Assembly (NCBI GenBank): GCA_020796225.1
Contig: CM036758.1
Span: 72,077,366 to 72,141,365 of the forward strand
Direction: 5' to 3'
DNA from: Arion vulgaris
Taxonomy: Eukaryota > Mollusca > Gastropoda > Stylommatophora > Arionidae
DNA length: 64,000 nt
Below, in pieces: positions 20,546-31,107 of the stretch; position 1 is the stretch's first letter, and every line of letters starts with the position of its first letter. A program made the translations under genes and the position numbers. The notes below the pieces were generated by a model, which ran no database searches, was not told the DNA's origin, and saw only the letters and a list, made by a program, of their open reading frames with translations.

Positions 20546-20859
20546 ATTGATCATTAAGTTATCTTGTCTATTCCTGGTGTGGCTTAGATTAGTGTTTTAA
20601 TGGTTGGAGTCGCTGTGGAAGTCTAAGCTGCCTAAAATAGTTTGATTTTTGTGCCAGATTATGCAGATGTAATGAGAAATGAGCATGATGATAGGCTTGA
20701 AGGTATGACTGCTGTAAAAACGGGGAGCAGTGGACCAGGCTGATATTATAAATTTCCTAAGGAGAGCGGATGTATACATGTGTAATAGTGGTAAATCTAC
20801 AACACTAACCAGACTGTAAGAATTCCAAGTCAATTGTGGTGTAGCTAGACAAGAGCACT

Positions 20860-21008
20860 ATACTGGTAGCTAAGAAGAATAGTAAACCAACATAGAACTG
20901 GTTTTGTTAGTCGCCACACACTGAGAGACATACTGAGGAGGAGATCGGAGCACGTATGGACTAATTTGTTCGATGTGCAGTGATGATGATCCAACGACTA
21001 AACTAAGA
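20860..21008 (+). mobile_element. LINE-related dispersed repeat H, copy 3
   Basis: Reverse-oriented relative to copies 1 and 2: CACACACTGAGAGACATACTG, GAGGAGATCGGAGCAC, GTGATGATGATCC. Confidence 0.65.
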
Positions 21009-21042
21009 TCAGTATTATAGGACGATTAGTCAATCAGTCTTT

Positions 21043-21250
21043 GACCAATGCTATGATGTGCAATGCTATGATGTGCAATGATATGATGGCAGTGCTATGA
21101 TGTGCAATGCTATGATGTGCAGTGCTATGATGTGCAGTGCTATGATGTGCAATGCTATGATGTGCAGTGCTATGATGTGCAGTGCTATGATGTGCAATGC
21201 TATGATGTGCAGTGCTATGATGTGCAGTGCTATGATGTGCAATGCTATGG
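21043..21250. repeat. 15-bp minisatellite
   Basis: About 13 units of TGCTATGATGTGCAA/TGCTATGATGTGCAG with a regular A/G alternation. The period is a multiple of three, so both strands stay open (65 and 75 codons). Not genes. Confidence 0.97.
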
Positions 21251-21324
21251 AAGTTGGAACCATATCAAGTAAAAATAAAAAGAGTAAAGAAATATATTTT
21301 CATAACTTAAGGTTTATTGGGTAA

Positions 21325-21440
21325 TAATGTGTTAGGTCCGTATTTTTCATTGAGCGTCGGCACACGATGGGTCATGTGGTCAACATCACACCTGCCGGTT
21401 TTACTTCTGGTAGTCTTTTGAGGCTGGGTCGATCTGTAAA
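21325..21440 (-). mobile_element. SINE family E, 3' part
   Basis: TTAGGTCCGTATTTTTCATTG, CGTCGGCACACGATGGGTCA and CATCACACCTGCCGG match the 3' half of the full-length SINE E (56822-57100). Confidence 0.75.
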
Positions 21441-21550
21441 GACTTAACAGCAATCAAAGACTGCAAACTGAGATGGTATGGTCATTTGTCAACATCCTGT
21501 GGCATATCGAACATCATTTTGCAAGGATTGAGACCAGAAAGTTAGACGTA
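21441..21550 (+). mobile_element. LINE 3' tail fragment
   Basis: Translation TAIKDCKLRWYGHLSTSCG then ILQGLRPES, the RWxGH tail of an endonuclease/RT LINE. Confidence 0.6.
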
Positions 21551-21848
21551 AGACTTCTTCTTCGAATGCTCCATATCGACCACTTGTTAACCACTTTTGG
21601 AGATTTTTATGTGATCTGAGTCTAAGAACGATTGTACGTTGGGCCAGTTATGCGCCTACAAGTGGGCCAGTTATGCGCCTACAAGTGGGTCAGTTATGCG
21701 CCTACAAATAGGCCAGCACATCCAATTTCTGCGATGCTAGGGTAGCTTCCCTAGGTCCTACATCAGTCGCCTCTTACGACACGCCTTGTAGGTCGCAGTG
21801 GTACTATTTTTTGCTTCCCTAACGGGCCCCAGCACCACACAGGCGCCA
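21551..21848 (-). mobile_element. SINE family A with internal triplication
   Basis: A normal SINE A in reverse orientation, except that the 23-bp segment GGGCCAGTTATGCGCCTACA(AGT) is present three times (21639-21707). Confidence 0.88.
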
Positions 21849-21889
21849 GCGGTAAGATAAAATGAGAGGACAATATCAGAGATTGGATA

Positions 21890-22440
21890 GAAATATCTTC
21901 AGAGACAAACTTTCTTTCTTTCTCGAATCCTGTATGCCTCACAGGTCAGGAAGAGATTTCTAAAACGGGCCCTAGTATGCGCTTCATAGATAGTCTCTTT
22001 CGCATGCTCTGTTATCTCTGAGGTCCATCTTTATGCTGGGCGGCCTTTTGCTTTGTACCCATTGTATCGAGCAGCATTGCTCTTGGGGTCACTGTCTGAT
22101 GGTAATCTGCTTACGTGACCGAACCATTTAATTTGTTGTTTCTTGATGAAGTCTAGTACTGATGTTGTACCACTTTTTCCTGATGTCTTCATTTCTAAAC
22201 CGGTCTCTTCTTGTTACACTCAGCATTCTGCGTAGACACTTCATCTCTGTTGTGACTAGTTTTCTTATATCGTTTGTTGTCAGCGTCCAGGTTTGGCACT
22301 GGTAACATAATGTGGGAGAAAGATTGTGTTGAACATTGCTCTTTTGTGTTCATGGTGACGTGTTTGCATCTTAAAATTGCGCCATTTGCCCTATCATTTG
22401 ATTTGCTTTGTTGCATCTGTGTTGAATTTCATTAGTTATT
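21890..22440 (-). mobile_element. LINE K 3' tail, (GAAA)n-tailed
   Basis: The minus strand is a LINE tail ending in a GAAA repeat (TTTCTTTCTTTC at 21910). Nearly identical to 49964-50326 but longer at the 5' side, where the minus frame 22195-22416 lies. Conserved GGTCACGTAAGCAGATTACC (minus) corresponds to the Gly-His/Ser-Arg tail region. Confidence 0.75.
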
Positions 22441-22486
22441 CTTCCATAAGACAAACAAAATCTTGAATAAAATTGATAGAAATATC

Positions 22487-22672
22487 GACTGATTCACATA
22501 TCTTAGTGTTTATTCTTATCCAGCAAGTTAACCACTCTTTGTGACTTGTGGGATTTTCGCTGAGAATTGGCATACATTGCACCTCGGTTCATAGGCTCTT
22601 GCACATTTAGGACATGCGCTTCTGAAAATTTCAGACTAACTGATGGTTTAAACTTGTGCAGCAAGTTTTCAA
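22487..22672. repeat. Dispersed repeat G, copy 2
   Basis: Matches 11998-12145. It is interrupted relative to copy 1 by a short SINE A-like phrase (TTAACCACTCTTTGTGACTTG) at 22528. Confidence 0.7.
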
Positions 22673-22990
22673 TGGCGAAGTGGTTCAGTCATTTGCCTGT
22701 CATACTGAAGGTTGTAGGTTTGAATCCAGACCGAGACTCGTGTTCAATTTTTTTTAATGAGATCCTAGGATTTTGCTGGAGTTACGAGCTCGTGTTTTGT
22801 GCAATACTAAAAGCAGATGGCATGGGTCTCAATGGTGAAGTGGTTAAGTAGTTTGCCTGTCATACTGAAGGTTGTGGGGTTTGAATCCAGATTGCAATTT
22901 TTGTATGAAATCCCTAGGATTGTTTGCAGAAGTTACAAAGTTTGTGTTTTGTGCAATGCTCTTGGCAAACAGGGACGGAGCCATGTGAGA
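22673..22990 (+). mobile_element. Two tandem tRNA-derived SINEs (family M)
   Basis: Two ~155-bp units in head-to-tail order (22673-22830, 22831-22990). Each has TCAATGG(C/T)GAAGTGGTT (A-box) and GGTTTGAATCCAGA (B-box), then TTGTGCAAT near its end. Confidence 0.8.
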
Positions 22991-22994
22991 AAAC

Positions 22995-23168
22995 CCGATA
23001 TAATCTTCTTCTTCTTCTTTGCGTTCGTTCTTTACGACCAATTTTAATCACTCTTTGTGATATGTTTGATCTTTGCCAAGAACGTGTATACGTTGCACAT
23101 TGGTTTGTAGGCCCATAAACGCATAGACTTCTACACGTTTAGGAGACATGCATCCGATTTCAGCCAAC
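22995..23168 (-). mobile_element. SINE family B, 3' half
   Basis: CTTCTTCTTCTT at the left is the reversed GAA tail, followed by TTTACGACCAATTTTAATCA, TTTGATCTTTGCCAAGAACG and GCATCCGATTTCAGCCAACC. Confidence 0.8.
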
Positions 23169-23299
23169 CCCAATACAATGAAGTGAATCCTTCACATTTA
23201 CACCCGTTGAACTTGTGCAGAAGCACCCACACCGAAGTTGTAAGCTTGTTGATACTGTTGTTACCTTCTTATCTGAGACTTGAGATCCATCAATCAGTT

Positions 23300-23419
23300 A
23301 TTTCTGATTACATCTGAAGTCGGACAAGGCTCGCCTTAATGGCGAGGGACACTGATGATAGGGAAGCACGCCTTCACGCAAAAATCAGTCAGAAGCACCA
23401 TACTGGATGCCCTTACTAT
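23300..23419 (+). mobile_element. SINE B-related retroposon, left half (host of hAT)
   Basis: AAGGCTCGCCTTAATGGCGAG and CACTGATGATAGGGAAGCAC match, inverted, the uninterrupted copy at 30715-30870. The copy resumes at 25724 after the hAT element. Confidence 0.75.
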
Positions 23420-25723
23420 CAGAGCCGGATTAGCATAGTAGCAGAAGTAGCAAATGCTACGGGCCCCGCGCTTTGGGGGCGCCCCGCGCCTCTGGAGCTA
23501 AGTTGTCACTAATCATAAACAATGAACCAAGTTTGGGAGGTGGGTAATAATTTCCCCCTTTCATTTTTTTTATTGAGGTTAGGACCAAGGTCATGTTTAC
23601 TCAATTTCGGACTTAATTGGGCGGTCACACTGAGCTCATTAACAACGTAACAGTACTGATTCAGACTGTTCGTCACGGTTTACGAAAGAAGGATTTGACG
23701 ATTGGAAAACGCAAATAATTTGTTGAAAAGACATGAAGAAAGCACCTCCCATAGACAAGCGATAATTTCTCTGTTAGTTTGCAAAAGAAAGATGCTCGTG
23801 TCGATTCTCAACTTGTAAGCCAAATTGAGACCGAACAAACATATTGGCGGACACTTTTGGAGCGAATTACTTCAGTAATCCAATTTTTAGCAGAACGAGG
23901 TCTTGCATTTCGGGTAGGGATGAAATTATTGGTTCACCTAATAATGGAAATTATTTAGGTTTGTTGGAATTAATAGCCAAATTTGACATTTTCTGGCTCA
24001 GCATATAAATACTTATGCAAATAAAGGAAAGGGACATACATCATACTTATCAAAAACAACATGTGAGGAATTTATCCATCTAATTGCATCAAGCTTACTG
24101 GATCATATTATTTGCGAAATTAAGAAATGCAAGTACTATTCCGTATCACTGGACTCTACTCCAGACATTTCGCATGTGGACCAACTCACTCTAATAGTGC
24201 GCTATGTGTTACCATCTGGACCAGTGGAAAGGTTTGTGAAGTTCTTGGATATGGAAGGTCATACTGCTGAACAACTCGCCCAAAGTTTACTTGATTTTTA
24301 AAGGAAAATGGCATTGATATCAAAGACTGTCGCGGTCAAAGCTATGACAATGCCAGCAACATGAGTGGGAAATACAACGGCTTACACGCACGCATTAAGG
24401 AGATAAATAAGTACGCAGAATACATTCCCTGCTTTGCACATTCACTGAATTTGGTTGCGAAGTGTGCTGCAGAATGTTGTATAGAAGCATCCATTTTTTT
24501 CGATTTTATTGAAAGTCTCTATACATTCTTTTCCGCTTCTACCTATCGATGGGGCATTCTTACAAAAGCACTGGAAGATACAGGTTCAAAACTCCCGACT
24601 TTGAAGAGACTGTCGGACACCAGGTGGTCTTCCTGAGCTGATGCGACAAAAGCACTTTATGTGGTTTTACCATTATCAAACAAGTTTTGGATGACATCTC
24701 AAATAACATGGATCAAAAGGTAGAGTGTCGTAATCAAGCGTATGGGCTAGTTTTGGAGATGAGTAAGTTGGAAACGGGAATAGTTAGCATTTTATGGAAC
24801 GGAATTCTAGAACGCTTGCAAGCGTCTAGCGCTTCATTACAGTCACCTGATCAAGACCTTAACACGGGATATGCTCTTTATGAATCGTTACACGGGTACG
24901 TTCAAGCAATGCGGCCTACATTTTCAGATATTGAGGCCAAAGCCAAAATCCTGACTCACTGTCAAGAATATCAGCAACAAACTTCACGACGACGCAAGCG
25001 AAATACTAAGTACGACGATTTTAGTGGCTCTACTACGCTCGATGAAGTTGTAGAAAATCAAACACCCAAACAAAAATTTGAAAGTCAGGTGTTTATTGTC
25101 ATAATTGATAATGTACTCTGCCTTAGCTAAACGCATGGAAGCGTACCATAGAGTGACTGATGTATTTGGAACATTTCGGCAGTTAAAATCTCTTACAGCA
25201 GAAGAGATCTTGAAAAGAACTCCAAATATTGTCAGCTCTTACCAAGAAGATTTGGAAGAAAGCCTAGGCGACGAACTTGTGCAGTTCGCTGAACTTCTTA
25301 AAACTAATGTAGCTGCTGCTATTAGCAACGAAAAGAATGAGGCCCTTGAACTGCAATTTTATAAACTTATAATGGAAAATTCATTAGAGTCGTGTTTCCC
25401 AAATGTAGAAATAGTCTTACGAATTTACTTGTCTTTAATGATTACTAACTGCAGCGGAGAACGTTCTTTTCAACATTAAAGCGTATAAAAAGTGAGTTAA
25501 GAAACATGATGGGACAAGATCGTCTAAATAACCTCACCTTAATGAACATTGAATGTAATTTACTTAGAGAAATTGATTTGTCTAGTATTATCTCTAAATT
25601 TGCTCACATTAAATCGAGACAAGTTTGTTTGTAAAATTTATGTTTTATTATTTATTATCATACAAAACTTAGGGCCCCGCGCTAAATTTGCTACGGGCCC
25701 CGCGCTGGTCTAATCCGGCTCTG
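23420..25723 (+). mobile_element. hAT transposon, ZMYM1/DUF4371-like, complete ends
   Basis: A 2,304-bp element. Inverted termini CAGAGCCGGATTAG (23420-23433) and CTAATCCGGCTCTG (25710-25723) are perfect over 14 bp. The 8-bp duplication CTTACTAT flanks it (23412-23419, 25724-25731). Subterminal phrase GCTACGGGCCCCGCGCT occurs near both ends in the same orientation (once left, once and a partial right). The GC-rich ends contrast with the AT-rich coding part. It carries a broken transposase and is probably immobile itself, but could be mobilised in trans. Confidence 0.95.
23660..25634 (+). pseudogene. hAT transposase (TTF zinc finger, DUF4371, dimerisation) pseudogene
   Basis: The order matches ZMYM1/DUF4371-type hAT proteins: TTF-finger remnant EGFDDWK (~23683), LAERGLAFR region, DSTPDISHVDQLT with RYVLP (~24150-24215), YDNASNMSGKYNG (~24345), FAHSLNLV, and the C-terminal GERSF dimerisation motif (~25455) followed by LKRIKSELRNMM and LNNLTLMNIE. 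Breaks seen: stop TAA near 23808, a one-base loss near 24296-24301, TGA at 24634-24636 plus a shift, a shift near 25110, and another at ~25470. Longest open pieces are 24361-24636, 24687-25130 and 25105-25479. Normal family length would be ~600-650 residues. The lesions look like neutral decay. Confidence 0.92.
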
Positions 25724-25895
25724 CTTACTATGCCTGATGTCATTGCGGGCGAACTTGGCTGAAATCGGATACATGTGTCCTAAACGTGTAGAATATGTGT
25801 TTAGGGGCCTACCAAACCAATGTGCAACGTATAAACGTTATTGGCAAAGATCAAACATATCACAAAGGTCGTAAAGAACGAACACAAAGAAGAAG
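25724..25895 (+). mobile_element. SINE family B, 3' half (after hAT insertion)
   Basis: Continues the retroposon split at 23419: ATTGCGGGCGAACTTGG, GAAATCGGATACATGTGTCC, AAAGATCAAACATATCACAA, then the AAGAAGAAG tail. Confidence 0.8.
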
Positions 25896-26155
25896 ATAGC
25901 GGGTGAACGAGAAGAAACAGAATAAAGAGTTATTCTGATGTTGCTTTTGATGTTCTGAAACTTGTGATTTAGATTTTGTACATTTGATAAATCACATATA
26001 AATTGTATAGATCAGTTACATTGTATTGATGTATCATATGATATCATCAGTTAGTGTACATTGTACATGTGTGTACATTTCTAGTACATGTACATGTGTG
26101 CACATTTCATCTTCTGATTAATAAAACGTTCAACTGAAAGACTTTTCTTCTTGTT
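25896..26155. other. No gene; TGTACAT-rich tract
   Basis: 26040-26110 contains repeated TGTACAT/ACATGTGTGTACA palindromic phrases. Otherwise unremarkable. Confidence 0.5.
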
Positions 26156-26157
26156 GT

Positions 26158-26655
26158 TTTGTGTATCTTGTGTTTTGTGTATCTAGTTGTTTTGTGTATC
26201 TTGTGTTTTGTGTATCTTGTGTTTTGTGTATCTTGTGTTTTGTGTATCTTGTGTTTTGTGTATCTTGTGTTTTGTGTGTTTTGTGTGTTTTGTGTATCTT
26301 GTGTTTTGTGTATCTTGTGTTTTGTGTGTTTTGTGTATCTTGTGTTTTGTGTATCTTGTGTTTTGTGTATCTTGTGTTTGTGTGTTTGTGTATCTTGTGT
26401 TTGTGTGTTTTGTGTATCTTGTGTTTTGTGTATCTTGTGTTTTGTGTGTTTTGTGTATCTTGTGTTTTGTGTATCTTGTGTTTTGTGTATCTTGTGTTTT
26501 GTGTATCTTGTGTTTTGTGTATCTTGTGTTTTGTGTGTTTTGTGTATCTTGTGTTTTGTGTATCTTGTGTGTTTTGTGTATCTTGTGTTTTGTGTATCTT
26601 GTGTTTTGTGTATCTTGTGTTTTGTGTATCTTGTGTTTTGTGTATCTTGTGTTTT
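26158..26655. repeat. 16-bp GT-rich minisatellite
   Basis: About 31 units of TATCTTGTGTTTTGTG with shorter TTTTGTGTGT variants. Strongly strand-asymmetric (almost no A or C beyond one each per unit on +). Open frames of 167-183 codons on + and the 387-codon minus frame are array translations. Confidence 0.97.
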
Positions 26656-26746
26656 TTGTATTGAACGTATGTAGAGTAACGCAATTTACTGAGAGATGTG
26701 AGAAATGTCGAACTCGATTCCATATAAGAGATTGCTAGTATCGATA

Positions 26747-27290
26747 TAAAGGAAGACTGCAGTAGTACTATGTAGCAATGGGAAGACTGTAGTAGAACTA
26801 TGTAGCAATGGGAAGACTGTAGTAGAACTATGTAGCAATGGAAGACTGAGTAGAACATGTAGCAATGGAAGACTGAGTAAACTATGTAGCAATGGGAAGA
26901 CTGTAGTAGAACTATGTAGCAATGGGAAGACTGCAGTAGAACTATATAGCAATGGGAAGACTGTAGTAGAACTATGTAGCAATGGGAAGACTGTAGTAGA
27001 ACTATGTAGCAATGGGAAGACTGCAGTAGAACTATGTAGCAATGGGAAGACTGTAGTAGAACTATGTAGCAATGGGAAGACTGCAGTAGAACTATGTAGC
27101 AATGGGAAGACTGCAGTAGAACTATGTAGCAATGGGAAGACTGTAGTAGAACTATGTAGCAATGGGAAGACTGCAGTAGAACTATGTAGCAATGGGAAGA
27201 CTGCAGTAGAACTATGTAGCAATGGGAAGACTGTAGTAGAACTATGTAGCAATGGGAAGACTGCAGTAGAACTATGTCGCAATGGCGTAA
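26747..27290. repeat. 30-bp minisatellite derived from repeat F
   Basis: About 18 units of GGGAAGACTGTAGTAGAACT then ATGTAGCAAT, with T/C variation at one site. The last unit runs into GGCGTAACACGT and repeat F sequence at 27290. The period is a multiple of three, giving long minus frames that are not genes. Confidence 0.95.
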
Positions 27291-27405
27291 CACGTAAAAA
27301 CAAAATACTGTAGTTTTTCAAAATACAATAATAATACACAGCAACGTTTCGACCAAAAGGACTTTATCAAGCAAAGGATACAAGAGAAGTGACGAATTGC
27401 ACATC
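27290..27405 (+). mobile_element. Repeat F fragment
   Basis: ACAAAATACTGTAGTTTTTC, AGCAACGTTTCGACC, ACTTTATCAAGCAAAGGATA. Confidence 0.75.
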
Positions 27406-27429
27406 TCGCACAACATGTAGAGTCAAACA

Positions 27430-27600
27430 ACGCGTTTCTAACGTCCCTGTAATATATGAGATTGAACGAGATGCCCAGGAAAGAGCGGTTGGAAAAAATT
27501 TCTTCAGGACCTCTGTAACGTATAACATTTCTAGTAGGTGTATTGTTATTATATATTATATTCCTCTTGTTCCGTTATAGTTGCATATGTTACATATAGA
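27430..27600 (+). mobile_element. LINE N 3' tail fragment
   Basis: EIERDAQERAVGKNFFR followed by a TTATTATATATTATATTCC-like tail. A short degraded copy of the LINE N C-terminus. Confidence 0.6.
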
Positions 27601-27644
27601 CTGAAATTACATTCGTTATTTCTATCCATCTCCCCAGATCTTTA

Positions 27645-27890
27645 CATTACCATCATCATCAAGTAGCTTGTCGTGATCAGAACTTTGTCACCTTAACACT
27701 ACTTCGAAATTTCTCTTTCTCATAGACCAGATGTCCCGCCTCTGCAGCTGTCATGCTCAAACCATCAGTTACATCCTGAATCCATCTTCTCCGTGGTCTT
27801 CCTCTTTACATTTTTGCCAGGATGCCTCCTTCCATGATGGTCTTCTCCAACCCTTCGTGTCTATTTATATGTGAACACTACTTTAATTTT
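27645..27890 (-). mobile_element. LINE J 3' tail
   Basis: CATCATCATCAAGTAGCTTG start on +. The minus strand encodes [35 protein letters not shown] and AGHLVYEKEKF-type sequence. Confidence 0.8.
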
Positions 27891-28360
27891 CTTATTTGTA
27901 TCTTCAGCCAGTTTTCTTTGATTTTGTTTTCTTTACATTCAAATATAATATATATCTGTTTATTTCACTCTTGATCGCCATGATCGTTATCCGTTGTTCT
28001 TTTCCTAAATTCTTCAAATTCTTATCTACCTATTTATTGCTAGATGAGTGAAGAATCAACTGTTCCAGGATCTGAACATAGTCCAGGACCGTGCGTTAGA
28101 TGTTCTCAGTATGATGCAAGTCTTCGAAATGCCGCCCCTTAAATCTTTTTTCTTTTAAATACCTTTCAATTGCAATTTTGCTGCTTATGCTGCCCCCTTA
28201 CGGTCCCGCCTGATGCGGCCGCCTCTCTGTATCATAGCATGGCACCGCCCTGACACAGTCCACTGGTGTACAAATGAAGCGCACCACCACTGAGCTCAGT
28301 CAGCTCAGTGATGATGATTTTCTTATAACTCGAGCACTGTCTTGTATATCTACTAAAATC
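27891..28360. other. Unclassified; no supported gene
   Basis: 28130-28260 has paired GC-rich phrases (GCCGCCCCTTAAATC, TGCTGCCCCCTTACGG, CCCGCCTGATGCGGCC) resembling a decayed hAT-like MITE end. I could not define boundaries. Confidence 0.3.
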
Positions 28361-28622
28361 ACCTGTGTGTTGCCGGGGCTATCAAGTGGAGCAAAGAACA
28401 GTAACACTGTGACCTACAAGGCATGTCGTAAGAGGTGACAAAGGTAGAGGCTTAGGAAAGCTACTCTAGTAAATAAAGAGCATCGCAGAAATAGGATATG
28501 CTGGTATACTTGTAGGCGCATAACTGGCACAACGTACAATCGCTCTTAGACTTGAATCACATACAAATCACAAAGAGTGGTTAACAAGTGGTCGATATAG
28601 GGCGTTCGGAGACGAAGAAGAC
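28361..28622 (+). mobile_element. SINE family A
   Basis: TGTGTGTTGCCGGGGCTATC head, GGCATGTCGTAAGAGGTGAC core, GACGAAGAAGAC tail. Confidence 0.88.
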
Positions 28623-28664
28623 TGCCAAAAATCACATGAAAGTGTTTCTGCTCTTCCTGATAAC

Positions 28665-29215
28665 ATTAAATAACATCACTTGTCTATCTTTCTCTCAAGA
28701 TGTTCAAATGAGACTGAATAAGATTGTAGTTTTCAACATTAGCACATTAAAGGTTGGAACAAGACCGTGCTTGAATTATGTATCGAAACAGAGAATGAAG
28801 TGGTTTGGCCACTTAGTAAGAATGCAAACAGACCAAACTGCCTATGAAGTTTTCCACAACAGAATATCAGGAAGGAAGACGAGAGGAAGACCGAGGAAAG
28901 GTGGATAGATAACGTAGTTGAATTCTGCCAGGGGACTAAGAAAACCATCATACAAGTCACCAGAGAAGCGCAAGACAGATACATAAAACCACGACACTGG
29001 GTTAACAACTCGGTAACAGTGTGCTGACAAAGTTGAATTCTGCTAAGGGACTAAGAAAACCATCACACAAGTCACCAGAAACAAGACAGATACATAAAAC
29101 CACGACACTGGGTTAAAAACTCGGTAACAGTGTGCTGACAACATAAGACAGATACATAAAACTACGACAATGGGTTAACAACTCGGTAACAGTGTGCTGA
29201 CACAAGAAGAAAGAA
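28665..29215 (+). mobile_element. LINE Q 3' tail with internal triplication
   Basis: The 106-codon frame (28588-28908) has LNYVSKQRMKWFGHLVRMQT and SGRKTRGRPRKGG, with a frameshift before WIDNVVEFC. A ~65-100-bp segment ending in AACTCGGTAACAGTGTGCTGA is repeated three times (to 29025, 29140 and 29202). Confidence 0.82.
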
Positions 29216-29734
29216 CATTAACACCGACTTTTTATATTCTAATCTTATCTTCTAACCTCATTATGAACATTGGCTCAGACATTGTCGTTCTAAGTATCTC
29301 TTCCTGTGTTCTAAGCTTTGATCTCTTCACTCACTCTCCCACTCTCATTTCATCATTATCTTTACATTTCCCTTAATCTGTAGCATCTCCTAATTGTTTT
29401 TATCACTCGAAAAGTTTCCCCCTTGTCCTGGCAATATCATCCACTTCTTGTCTTCTTCGACTCCACATTCATTCCTCTTTCTCTCTCTCACTATTCTAAT
29501 TCTTCCTGTGTTGTCTATTCTACAGTATATCTATTATCGTGGATTAATTACGAATAGTTTAAAATAGAGCGTTTGAAGAAATTCTATTGTTCCGTTATAG
29601 TTACGTATGTTACATTTAGACTGAAATTACATTCGTTATTTTTATCATTTCCCAATCTTTACATTATCATCATCATCATCAAGTAGCTGTCCTGAGCAGA
29701 ACAGAGTGATACTGCCTAAGCTGACTAGAAAGGT
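29216..29734. other. T/C-rich sequence; no gene
   Basis: 29585-29700 repeats 27555-27690 (GTTCCGTTATAGTTRCRTATG, GACTGAAATTACATTCGTTA, CATCATCAAGTAGCT), showing a second truncated LINE J 3' end at 29665-29710. Confidence 0.5.
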
Positions 29735-30345
29735 CTGAAGCCGAAGGGTTGACTTCATTGCACGGGTTTACTCATAAGCTCGTCCTCTCCACGAGTGGAA
29801 CTCCACATGTATTGCACAAACTACAACGCTTGCTCTGGAACAATCATACGGGTTCTAAACATGCTGATTCTCAAATCGAACTCCACAGTATACTGGTTTT
29901 ACTACACAGCTGTTCCCTCCAAGGAACTCCATGTATACTGGGTTTTACTACAGCTTGTTCTCTCACAGTGGAACACATATTACTGGGTTCTTCACTTGTT
30001 CTCTCACAGTGAACCCATATTACGGGTTACTACGCTTTCTTCCACCAGTGGAACCTGTATTACTGTTCCACAGCTTGCCTCCACAGTGAACCCATGTATT
30101 ACTGTTATCATACAGCTTGTTCCTCTCCGAAGTGGAACTCCATGTATGTGTTCTCTACAAGCTTGTTCCACTCTCACCGAGAAGCTCCACATTATTGCAC
30201 TGGTTTTACTACATAGCTTGTTCCTCTCACAGAAGTGAACTCACATGTATTGCACAAACACGAAGCCATAGCTCTGGCAACAATCATGGGGGTCTCTGAA
30301 AACATGCACGTGGGTTCTAAATTCAACCCACGAAATTCGGAACGA
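29735..30345 (-). mobile_element. Degraded, locally amplified tRNA-SINE M
   Basis: The phrases GTTTTACTACA(C/T)AGCTTGTTCYTCTC and AGTGGAACTCCACATGTATTGCAC recur about seven times at 50-80-bp spacing. They are the 3' body of SINE M (compare 55665-55745). Open frames here (147 codons at 29795-30238) are by-products. Confidence 0.7.
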
Positions 30346-30714
30346 AAGGCAAAGGCTTAGCCTCCTAGCAATAGAGACATCCAGATGCCTCTCGCATTCA
30401 TGAGACGGCTCTCCTCACAGGTTGAGAACTACTGATGCAGACTATTTATTAAGACTGAGAAGAAACAAACTTTGAACTCTGGGGTACCAATGCACAAAAA
30501 CAACAACAACAACAGAACTAGAATCTGCTATACTATAATTTTATTTGTTATGTCTAAGAGTTCCAGTTCGTTACTTGTTGTGACCGTCTTGACATTTATT
30601 TGGCAGTGGATATTTGCAAGACTCCTGTAAACATTAGGAATGGTCTTGTCGTAAAAGTAATTCGTCCACAAAGGATATATTTTCGTTAAACACATTTCAT
30701 TCTAGTTTTGATAG
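30346..30714. other. No recognisable gene; (AAC)n
   Basis: A short AAC run at 30495-30515. The remainder is unclassified. Confidence 0.4.
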
Positions 30715-30872
30715 ACCCGAATTATTCTTCTTCTTTCCATTCGCCCGCTATGAACTCAGGCGTAGTCAGTGCGCCCAGTATTGTACATCTAGCTGATTTT
30801 TGCGTGAAAGCTTGCTTTCCCTATCATCAGTGTTCCTTGCCATTCAGGCGAGCCTTCTCCGACTTATCAGTC
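30715..30872 (-). mobile_element. SINE B-related retroposon, uninterrupted copy
   Basis: The reverse complement reads AAGGCTCGCCTGAATGGCAAG, CACTGATGATAGGGAAAGCA, then CTGGGCGCACTGACTACGCC and GCGGGCGAATGG. It continues through the site where the hAT is inserted at 23420, with CTGACTAC (GTAGTCAG at 30762-30769 on +) in place of CTTACTAT. Confidence 0.75.
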
Positions 30873-31100
30873 CTATTATTATTATTATTATTATTATTAT
30901 ATTACTCTTTTCCCGTTATACGTTACATAGAGCCCGCTATCAATTTATTCATACCGCTTTATTCTGTGCAACTCGTTCAATCTCTTCTGCGGAACCAAGT
31001 CCGATGTCTTCCAAACCTCTCAACAATATTCGTTTCAGAGTTTCCAAGGGCGTCGCTACTTTCTTGAACCATTTGTCCCCCACACTGATGCCTGCTTTCT
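30873..31100 (-). mobile_element. LINE N 3' tail, (ATT)n-tailed, part 1
   Basis: ATT microsatellite 30873-30900, then the minus-strand C-terminus (EIERVAQNKAV-type, NILLRGLEDIGLGSAEEIER). Continues at 31640-31745 after an inserted retroposon. Confidence 0.75.
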
Positions 31101-31107
31101 AATTCTT

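Noticed and set aside
26130..27339. 387-codon minus frame and 167-183-codon plus frames (CVSCVLCILCF)
   Set aside because: Products of the adjoining 16-bp and 30-bp arrays.
29795..30238. 147-codon open frame
   Set aside because: Made of locally amplified SINE M fragments.
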